Source: Chondrocystis sp. NIES-4102 (GTDB lineage: Bacteria; Cyanobacteriota; Cyanobacteriia; Cyanobacteriales; Xenococcaceae). Taken from it: a stretch of 64,000 nucleotides of DNA. The stretch is taken from contig AP018281.1 in the NCBI GenBank assembly GCA_002368355.1, positions 1,550,001 through 1,614,000 of the forward strand. The letters are read 5' to 3'. Every line of letters begins with the position of its first letter. Positions within the stretch are counted from its first letter, which is position 1. Position numbers and translations under genes: made by a program. Of the stretch, positions 55,726-64,000 are shown piece by piece. The notes beneath the pieces were generated by a model. That model was not told where the DNA came from. It made no database searches and worked only from the letters and a program-made list of their open reading frames with translations.

Positions 55726-57720
55726 ATGCAACTTGGCTATCAAAACCAATGGGGAATTGCCATTATAGAGTATTTACCAACCAACTTAAATGCCAAATTA
55801 ATCGAGCCTGATAATTATTGGGGAGATTTTATGGTCAAACTTGTTAAATTGCTAATCAATGACGACCAACAACACAACAAACATCAATATAATTTTCACC
55901 TTAATCCACCGATGGATAAATTATTACATTATCAAGTGGAACAAGAGCGCATTTTTGACAGACTTAAAATTCAGATTAGTCAAAGTTTGAATTTATCAGA
56001 AATTATTCAAACAGCGATTAATTACAGTTGTAGCTTCTTAGGTTTAGATCGACTGTTGATTTATCAGTTAGATGTACCTCTAGAGTCTAAATCGAATAAA
56101 GAAAGAGAAACTCGACTAATAGACATCATTACTTACGAAGCTAAAAGAAACGAGCAGATTAGTTCGACTCTTTATTTTCAAGCTGAGACTTGCTTACAAG
56201 AGTACTCCCAGTGTAAAAATAAATATCGTCAAGGATTTAGTTTAGTAATTAATGATGTAGAGAAAGATTCTAACTTTAGTCCTTGTCTACAGTCATTAAT
56301 GGTCGAACTTCAGGTAAAGGCTAAAGTTGTTACCCCGATTAACGTACGTGGCAAATTATGGGGTTTAATGATTGCTCATCAATGTTCTGAAGCTAGACAA
56401 TGGCATCACCAGGATGTAGAATTCTTGCGTCAGATTGGCGAAAATATAGCGATCGCTATTCATCATCATCAATCATATCAGCAATTACAACAGCAAAAAA
56501 GGCTTTTAGAAAAACAAGTCCAAGTTCAAGCACAGCAGATTAAAGACGCGCTGATAGCTGCTGAAGCTGCGAGTATGTCGAAACATGAGTTTTTGGGTAA
56601 TATGAGTCATGAACTACGTACCCCTCTTACGTGTGTAATTGGCTTGTCTAGCACCTTATTACAGTGGTCTTCGACTAAAGCTAGAACCTCTTTATCTCCA
56701 GAAAAACAACAGGAATATTTACATTTAATTCAACAGAGTGGTAAACATTTATTGTCTTTAATTAATAATATTTTGGAGTTTTCTGATGTGGAATCGGGTA
56801 AACACTTGTTAAATATTAAACAAGTATCCTTAATCGAAATAGCCTCTCAATCAATTCAGACAATACAAGATTTAGCTAAAGCCAAGCAAATTACTCTAAA
56901 TTTAGAAATACAACTGGAGTTTGAACAAAGTTATTTTTTAGCTGATGAAGCCAGGCTTAAAGAAGTTATTTTTAATTTATTGAGTAATGGGATTAAATTT
57001 ACTCCAGAAGCAGGAAAAGTTACCCTCAGAATTTGGCGAGAAAAACACCAATTAGTTATTCAGGTAGAAGATACTGGGATTGGTATTGCTGAAGCCCAAA
57101 TCCCTCTACTATTTGAAAAATTTAAACAATTAGAAAATTTCCGCAAACGTACCCATGGTGGTACAGGATTAGGATTAGCTTTAAGCAAAAAACTTATAGA
57201 GCTACACGGAGGCACAATTGAAGTAGAATCAGGTTTAGGCAAAGGTGCAACGTTTACGGTATATTTACCAGAAAAAACGCCATTTAAACCCAATGTTGAG
57301 CATAAATCAGCGATCGCAGATATAGTACCGTCAATACCCAAAACGGTGATGTTGATTACTGAAGACGAAGAAAGTGCAACTTTTATCTGTCAACTAATCA
57401 ATACTATTGAATGCCAGGTAGTTTGGTTAATGGATACGACTATGGCGATTAATCAAATAGAATTATTAAAGCCGAATACAATTATTGTTGACTATGATTG
57501 TACAGAAACGGCAATCGAAAATGTTGCCAAAGCCACGGGTTATCAGTCATCGCTGAGGAAAACCAATTTAATTTTACTATGCGATCGCTTAGAATTGTGT
57601 CAGTGGCAACGATTTACTAAATATGGAATCGACGATTATCTTTTAAAATCCGATAATCCCAGCGAAATGGTCGATAAAATCAACAGGTTCATTCAAGATA
57701 AACCAATTAGCAATGATTAG
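55726..57720 (+). CDS. Hybrid sensor histidine kinase (GAF-HisKA-HATPase-receiver-like)
   Basis: 664 residues from ATG 55726. An N-terminal unassigned stretch (about 1-70) precedes a GAF domain (about 85-245, IIQTAINYSCSFLGLDRLLIYQ...; ends AKVVTPINVRGKLWGLMIAHQ). A coiled coil leads to HisKA with phosphoacceptor His295 (NMSHELRTPLT). The HATPase has N-box NLLSNGIKFTPE, G1 VEDTGIGI and G2 GTGLGLALSKKL. The last ~130 residues (KTVMLITEDEES onward) form a receiver-like domain: acidic pair in TEDEE, Asp in IIVDYD and Lys in DDYLLKS, but Cys where the Thr/Ser switch normally sits (ILLCDR). Signal and partner response regulator unknown. Confidence 0.87.
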   Translation: MQLGYQNQWGIAIIEYLPTNLNAKLIEPDNYWGDFMVKLVKLLINDDQQHNKHQYNFHLNPPMDKLLHYQVEQERIFDRLKIQISQSLNLSEIIQTAINYSCSFLGLDRLLIYQLDVPLESKSNKERETRLIDIITYEAKRNEQISSTLYFQAETCLQEYSQCKNKYRQGFSLVINDVEKDSNFSPCLQSLMVELQVKAKVVTPINVRGKLWGLMIAHQCSEARQWHHQDVEFLRQIGENIAIAIHHHQSYQQLQQQKRLLEKQVQVQAQQIKDALIAAEAASMSKHEFLGNMSHELRTPLTCVIGLSSTLLQWSSTKARTSLSPEKQQEYLHLIQQSGKHLLSLINNILEFSDVESGKHLLNIKQVSLIEIASQSIQTIQDLAKAKQITLNLEIQLEFEQSYFLADEARLKEVIFNLLSNGIKFTPEAGKVTLRIWREKHQLVIQVEDTGIGIAEAQIPLLFEKFKQLENFRKRTHGGTGLGLALSKKLIELHGGTIEVESGLGKGATFTVYLPEKTPFKPNVEHKSAIADIVPSIPKTVMLITEDEESATFICQLINTIECQVVWLMDTTMAINQIELLKPNTIIVDYDCTETAIENVAKATGYQSSLRKTNLILLCDRLELCQWQRFTKYGIDDYLLKSDNPSEMVDKINRFIQDKPISND

Positions 57721-57749
57721 AAAGGTAGATAAATAATTTAATTACTCAT

Positions 57750-58457
57750 CTATTCTGCTGTCGCTGTATTTGCTGCTTGAGTGCTACTTTCCTGTTGTTC
57801 TTGCCCTCTCGAAGCTCTTTGTTTACGACTTGCTTCTAAAACATCTTCAATAACTTTGAGGATCTGATCCATTTTATCTAAGTTACTACGATATAGTTCT
57901 AGATCCTTTTTCATTTTCTCTCCTGAAATCTTTAAATTTCCTGAGATAGTATCAATAGTTTGATTAAGTTTTTCCGACTCTTTTACAAGATTGGGATCAT
58001 TTTCTTCTAAAAGGGTATACAAGCCAATAGCAAAGGGACGACTGTATTTAAAATTATCGTTAGTTGCGATCGCTTTAATCGGTTCAATTATATAACCAGT
58101 ATCACCTTCTGCTGTTGGATTTCCCAACCAAGTTAATAAGTCTGCTGTAGATTTATCCTTGGCTAAAGAGAGTAATGTTCCTGCTTGAGATTTATAAGTT
58201 TCAGGATCGGCATCTGTAGAGATACATAAAGCCTTAAAGATTTCTTGTTTATCGCTTTCTGGCTTATACCCCTGCATTAAACGTTCAAAAGAGGTAACAA
58301 TTCCCAAATAATAAATAGGATCTGGCTTAAAATCCGCATTAACTGAAAGTAGATGCATCTCTACCAATAATTCCTCAACTACTCGACGATAAACTGAGTT
58401 AATGGGATGGGGATAAGCTGCATAAAAAGATCTTTTACTATCGGAAACAGTTTTCAT
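57750..58457 (-). CDS. thf1: Photosystem II biogenesis protein Thf1/Psb29
   Basis: 235 residues. The conserved N-terminus TVSDSKRSFYAAYPHPINSVYRRVVEELLVEMHLL and the block PIYYLGIVTSFERLMQGYKPESDKQEIF are the Thf1/Psp29 signature. The C-terminal third (about 165-215) is a coiled coil with Ala/Ser/Gln tail. Thf1 associates with thylakoid membranes, is needed for normal photosystem II and for accumulation of FtsH complexes in other cyanobacteria and plants. Here it lies on the same strand as a rhomboid gene and ftsH, about 1.2 kb away from the latter. Confidence 0.93.
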   Translation of the reverse strand: MKTVSDSKRSFYAAYPHPINSVYRRVVEELLVEMHLLSVNADFKPDPIYYLGIVTSFERLMQGYKPESDKQEIFKALCISTDADPETYKSQAGTLLSLAKDKSTADLLTWLGNPTAEGDTGYIIEPIKAIATNDNFKYSRPFAIGLYTLLEENDPNLVKESEKLNQTIDTISGNLKISGEKMKKDLELYRSNLDKMDQILKVIEDVLEASRKQRASRGQEQQESSTQAANTATAE

Positions 58458-58625
58458 AATATTTATTAAATTTTTTCTGCTTTACAATTTTTTACTTTTC
58501 TACTATCTTTTTGCTGGATATATTTCCACAAAATGCTTAGTATATCTTTATATTATGCAATAATTATGTCCCAGTATCACAATTGATTGTCTTAGTGTTT
58601 GATCTCGAAATTATTTAAAATGATT

Positions 58626-59258
58626 TTAAAGCGATCGCTTGTATTCTTCTAAATTAAATTTAATAAATACTAAAACACTGCTGATGAGAAAACCAATAAT
58701 AAAGCCAAACAAATGACTGTGGAAACTAACTTGAGGAATTAAATTGTCAAAAATAAATTGAATAATAACAATTAATATTATTTGTTGTAGTCGGCGTTTA
58801 GCAGTAATTGAATGTCTTCTACGCAACCAAATTTGTAAGGAAATAGCTAATATTGCCCCAATCAAGCCCATAATGGCAGCCGAAGCACCAACTAAAAATA
58901 CATTATTTAGTCCTAATTTAAAAGCTAATAGAGAGAAAGTAAGCATTGATCCTATCCCACTTAAGAAATAAATGGTCAAGTAATTTCTGACACCTAAACT
59001 TAATTCGATTAAACGCCCAATAAAGAAGAGAGACAACATATTAGTTGCCAAATGTAGTGATCCATAATGCAAAAAATTAGCCCCAATTAGTCGCCACCAT
59101 TCACCAGCTAACACTTTCTCAGGAATTAAAGCTCCCAAACGTTCAAGAGTAACTGAATTTTGACTACCTCCAAGTTTAATTTCTAGCGCGTATACTAATA
59201 AATTTAAAGCGATTAAAATATAGGTGGTATAGGCTATCGGATAACGATTATCTTTCAT
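58626..59258 (-). CDS. Rhomboid family intramembrane serine protease
   Basis: 210 residues from ATG 59258; a TTG at 59309 would add 17 residues without support. About six transmembrane helices. The catalytic dyad motifs are GASAAIMG (Ser, helix 4, about residue 125) and HSHLFGFIIGF (His, helix 6, about 180). WWRLIGANFLHYGSLHLATNM is the conserved loop-1/helix-2 block with His residues. Cleaves membrane-spanning substrates within the bilayer; substrate unknown here. It lies between thf1 and ftsH on the same strand. Confidence 0.88.
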   Translation of the reverse strand: MKDNRYPIAYTTYILIALNLLVYALEIKLGGSQNSVTLERLGALIPEKVLAGEWWRLIGANFLHYGSLHLATNMLSLFFIGRLIELSLGVRNYLTIYFLSGIGSMLTFSLLAFKLGLNNVFLVGASAAIMGLIGAILAISLQIWLRRRHSITAKRRLQQIILIVIIQFIFDNLIPQVSFHSHLFGFIIGFLISSVLVFIKFNLEEYKRSL

Positions 59259-59654
59259 GCAAAATATATACGAAAGGAATATAATCAATAGCTCCCTTAG
59301 CCTGAACAAAAAGAAGTTATCAAAGTAATAAATAATGCTATATTATCGCGCTTGATCTGCTTCCTAGATAAGGGGGAACTTACAAGGTAATTTATCTCCG
59401 TCAGGAATACAATGTAAGTAATAGATTTTACTCAACTAAAATTGGCTGTCAATAAATATAAAATAAAACAATTAGGATTTTATTTATCATACCTTTTGTG
59501 CCGTTAAAAAAAACAAGATAAAGAAGAATAAAAAATATCTCTTCAACTAAATAGCTTCGGCTCTACCTATATTTTAATAACCAGATAATCAATAAAAAAC
59601 CCGCTCTATACTTAATTAGCACAGGCGGGTTATTTCTTAATCAATTAATCAAGC
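59259..59654. other. Spacer between rhomboid gene and ftsH
   Basis: Holds the ftsH terminator (59592-59641) and a degenerate copy of the 25-bp unit near 59380-59430 (TACAATGTAAGTAATAGATTTT), similar to the context of the unit at 48.4 kb. No gene. Confidence 0.5.
59592..59641 (-). terminator. Rho-independent terminator of ftsH
   Basis: On the minus strand AACCCGC (59641-59635) pairs with GCGGGTT (59604-59598), with a loop of 30 bases, followed by TTTTTTATT. The stem is GC-rich but the loop is long. Confidence 0.75.
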
Positions 59655-61550
59655 TTACAATTGAGGGACAAATCTTTCCTTTTCTGGTACTTCTGCGTAC
59701 TCAGATACAATTTGTTTTAACTCATCGCCATCAATAGTTTCTTTTTCAATTAACAAATCAACTAAACGATCAATCACTTCACGATTTTCTCGGACAATTT
59801 TACGTGCTAACTGATGACCATGTTCAGCAATTTGACGAATCTGATCATCGATGCGAGATGCTACTTCCTCGGAATATTCAGCCCTAGAAGTTAGACCTGC
59901 ACCTAAAAATACCTCGCCTCCTTGTCCACCTAAAGCCACAGGCCCTAAATCACTCATGCCATAAATAGTAACCATTTGGCGTGCCATTTCTGTAACTTGT
60001 TGCAAATCACCACCAGCACCAGTAGTTACTTCATCGCTACCAAATATCTCTTCTTCTGCAGCACGACCGCCCATTGCGCCAGCAATTCTTGCCATCAACT
60101 GAGAGCGACTAATTAAACTTTGGTCTTCACCAGGGGTAAACCAGGTCAAACCTTGAGCTTGTCCACGTGGGATTAAGGTTACTTTTTGTACAGGGTCGTG
60201 ATCTTTAACTAAAGTACCAACGATCGCGTGACCAATTTCATGATAAGCAATTAAACGCTTACTCTTACCATCGGTTAAAGGAGTACCTTCCATACCAGCT
60301 ACTACCCGATCTACTGCGTCGTCAATTTCTAGCATGGTAACTGCTTCTTTACGTCTTCTGGCAGTTAAAATAGCTGCTTCATTGAGCAAGTTAGCCAAAT
60401 CTGCACCACTAAAACCAGGAGTACGACGAGCGATTACATCTAAAGATACTTCAGAAGCAATCTTTTTGTTACGAGCATGAACTTCTAGAATTTCTAAACG
60501 ACCTTTGATATCGGGGTTATCAACCATCACCTGACGGTCGAAACGACCAGGACGCATTAAAGCAGAATCTAGAACATCAGCACGGTTAGTAGCAGCGATG
60601 ATAATAATACCTGTGTTGCCTTCAAAACCATCCATTTCGGTCAATAACTGGTTGAGGGTTTGTTCCCGCTCATCATTACCGCCACCAATACCTGCACCCC
60701 TTTGACGACCGACTGCATCAATCTCATCAATAAAGATTAAACAAGGAGCATTTTCCTTAGCTTTTTTAAATAGGTCGCGGACACGGGAAGCACCAACACC
60801 GACAAACATCTCAACAAATTCCGAACCAGAGATGCTAAAGAAAGGTACACCAGCTTCACCAGCGATCGCTTTAGCCAGTAGGGTTTTACCAGTTCCAGGA
60901 GGACCAATCAACAGCACGCCTTTGGGAATTTTTGCTCCGACTGCGGTAAATCTTTCAGGTTGTTTTAGGAAAGTTACAACTTCCTGTAATTCTTCCTTGG
61001 CTTCGTCTATCCCAGCCACATCGTCAAACATGATGCCTGTTTTAGCTTCCATTTGGAATTTGGCTTTAGATTTACCAAAATTCATTGCTTGTCCAGGGCC
61101 ACCAGGCATATTATTGGAACGACGGAACAATAGAAATAAAGCTCCAATCAAAATTACTGGGAAAATCAAGTTACCCAAAAGTCCCCAAAGCGCACCTTCA
61201 TTGCCAGCAGGATGATAGTCAAAATTTACATCAGCATCTCTTAACTTAGCAATCAGTTCAGGAGAGTTTGCAGGTAAATCAACTCTCAGCTTTTGAACAC
61301 GGTTGTCTAATTCAGGGTCAATTGCTTGGACGATCGCAGTTCTACCATTTTCGTACAGTTCTACTGAAGAAACTCTACCAGAATTTAGGTAGTCTAAGAA
61401 CCGACCATAGGTCATACGAGTACTAGCTGCATTAGCACTCAAACTACTACTTGCCGTTGGGGTAGAGAAAGTTCCTTGCCAAAGAAAAAACCCTACTACC
61501 AATAGTGGCAATGTCCAAAGTAATACGATTCTCCACGAAAAATTTTTCAT
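59655..61550 (-). CDS. ftsH: ATP-dependent zinc metalloprotease FtsH (FtsH2-type)
   Basis: 631 residues. N-terminal signal-anchor helix (about 8-24), lumenal domain, second helix (about 121-142), then the AAA+ domain with Walker A GPPGTGKT (216-223), Walker B LIFIDE (271-276) and the SRH block [20 protein letters not shown]. The zinc-protease motif HEIGH is at 437-441. N- and C-termini closely follow cyanobacterial FtsH2 (slr0228-type), which removes photodamaged D1 from PSII in heterohexamers with FtsH3. Standalone gene with its own terminator; thf1, needed for FtsH stability elsewhere, is nearby. Confidence 0.95.
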   Translation of the reverse strand: MKNFSWRIVLLWTLPLLVVGFFLWQGTFSTPTASSSLSANAASTRMTYGRFLDYLNSGRVSSVELYENGRTAIVQAIDPELDNRVQKLRVDLPANSPELIAKLRDADVNFDYHPAGNEGALWGLLGNLIFPVILIGALFLLFRRSNNMPGGPGQAMNFGKSKAKFQMEAKTGIMFDDVAGIDEAKEELQEVVTFLKQPERFTAVGAKIPKGVLLIGPPGTGKTLLAKAIAGEAGVPFFSISGSEFVEMFVGVGASRVRDLFKKAKENAPCLIFIDEIDAVGRQRGAGIGGGNDEREQTLNQLLTEMDGFEGNTGIIIIAATNRADVLDSALMRPGRFDRQVMVDNPDIKGRLEILEVHARNKKIASEVSLDVIARRTPGFSGADLANLLNEAAILTARRRKEAVTMLEIDDAVDRVVAGMEGTPLTDGKSKRLIAYHEIGHAIVGTLVKDHDPVQKVTLIPRGQAQGLTWFTPGEDQSLISRSQLMARIAGAMGGRAAEEEIFGSDEVTTGAGGDLQQVTEMARQMVTIYGMSDLGPVALGGQGGEVFLGAGLTSRAEYSEEVASRIDDQIRQIAEHGHQLARKIVRENREVIDRLVDLLIEKETIDGDELKQIVSEYAEVPEKERFVPQL

Positions 61551-61865
61551 AGGGTTAAGTGTTTTCTAAAGTTGAATATTTTTTAGCTTATCTTTGCTAC
61601 TTTATTATTGACAAATGTGTCAACTTAGTATCTTTTTTAATGGGTTATTAGGTTATTGATTATCTCTTGCTTAACTAAATTTAACGTAATTCTCATTTTT
61701 AATGCAATATCTCTCTAGGCAGAAGCAGAAAATATTCTTAAAAACAAACGCGCCTACAATGTTGAAAGGTAGACGCGCTATATCACTTGGCTTTACGAAT
61801 ACGGTAAATTTAATTTACTCAGAAGAATATGAACATTGGACATCAGATCTAAACCTAAAAAGATA
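61551..61865. other. Spacer between ftsH and petH with terminator
   Basis: Contains the petH terminator at 61739-61778 and AT-rich sequence that should carry the ftsH promoter. No gene seen. Confidence 0.45.
61739..61778 (-). terminator. Rho-independent terminator of petH
   Basis: On the minus strand GCGCGTCTAC (61778-61769) pairs with GTAGGCGCG (61757-61749) with one bulged T, a loop of 11 bases and TTTGTTTTTAAG following. Confidence 0.8.
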
Positions 61866-63694
<1,829 letters not shown>

Positions 63695-64000
63695 ATGACC
63701 GCCGATTTAGACCGAGTGGTGCTTATCGGAGTAGCAGGAGACTCCGGATGTGGTAAATCAACATTTCTTCGCCGTTTAAGTGATCTTTTTGGTGAAGAGT
63801 TTATGACTGTAATTTGTTTAGATGACTATCATAGTCTAGATCGCAAAGGCAGAAAAGCAGCAGGTGTTACAGCTTTAAACCCCAAAGCCAATAACTTTGA
63901 CCTAATGTATGAGCAAGTTAAAGCTCTAAAAGAAGGCAAAGCGATCGATAAACCAATTTATAATCATGAAACTGGTGAACTCGACCCTCCAGAAAGAATT
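63695..64000 (+). CDS. prk: Phosphoribulokinase, N-terminal part (cut by window edge)
   Basis: Begins ATG 63695 (ribosome site AAGAGGAA) and runs off the right edge; 102 codons are seen. MTADLDRVVLIGVAGDSGCG continues into KSTFLRRL: the P-loop GDSGCGKST with the redox-active Cys near residue 19, and VICLDDYHSLDRKGRK with the conserved Asp and Tyr. Converts ribulose-5-phosphate to RuBP in the Calvin cycle. The Cys residues allow redox/CP12 control in cyanobacterial enzymes. petH lies divergently upstream. Confidence 0.95.
   Translation, partial: MTADLDRVVLIGVAGDSGCGKSTFLRRLSDLFGEEFMTVICLDDYHSLDRKGRKAAGVTALNPKANNFDLMYEQVKALKEGKAIDKPIYNHETGELDPPERI

Overview
This window is a piece of a cyanobacterial chromosome. 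It carries oxygenic-photosynthesis genes (plastocyanin, cytochrome c6, ferredoxin-NADP+ reductase with a phycobilisome-linker-type N-terminus, phosphoribulokinase, Thf1/Psb29, FtsH2-type protease). The octamer GCGATCGC (HIP1) recurs throughout, and base composition is AT-rich, with many genes separated by long AT-rich spacers. No species is assigned. I see no phage, transposase, integrase, CRISPR array or rRNA. The only RNA gene I can support is one tRNA-Leu.

Layout. 1-7.8 kb: a truncated exported protein, a small membrane protein, a DUF3616 protein, an M16 protease, an Ala/Asp-rich lipoprotein, leucyl aminopeptidase (pepA) and an SLH/OprB-type iron-uptake porin. 7.9-11.7 kb: three translationally coupled genes: a 51-aa membrane protein resembling the N-terminus of NupC nucleoside transporters, a polytopic membrane protein, and a 960-aa protein with an apparent Ser-Asp-His hydrolase domain and a separate C-terminal His/Cys region. 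This is the least understood functional unit here. 11.9-20 kb: polysaccharide deacetylase, J-domain/TPR protein, hisZ, a divergently read cobalt/nickel ECF transporter operon (cbiM-N-Q-O) and a VanZ-like protein. 20-28.7 kb: glyS, type II NADH dehydrogenase, HAD phosphatase, RlpA, and two tandem purM genes, the second with altered signature residues. 29-38 kb: RTX-type secreted esterase, GST, small membrane proteins, pyrE, tRNA-Leu, a GH10-like exported glycosidase-family protein and a GHMP kinase. 38.9-42.7 kb: the Pho-box-preceded pstSCAB phosphate transporter. 42.7-44.5 kb: petE and petJ, divergent, the two alternative electron carriers to photosystem I/cytochrome oxidase. 44.5-50 kb: a PilP/GspC-like protein, an orphan TRAP-type binding protein with a MEKHLA-domain partner, DUF1825 and cupin proteins. 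50-55.3 kb: a TonB-like protein converging on cobN. 55.4-64 kb: hybrid histidine kinase, thf1, rhomboid protease, ftsH, petH and the start of prk.

Several intergenic regions carry a related family of short repeats. The clearest is a 65-bp module present at 11.7 kb and, inverted, at 48.4 kb with one mismatch, together with a 25-bp unit and 7-bp GTCAGGA/GGAGACA tracts. A 109-bp tandem duplication spans the 3' end of the VanZ-like gene. Terminators with clear stem and T-tract follow the lipoprotein, porin, petE, ftsH and petH genes. Functional themes are phosphate and cobalt/nickel uptake, copper-dependent electron-carrier choice, and thylakoid protein quality control (Thf1 with FtsH).
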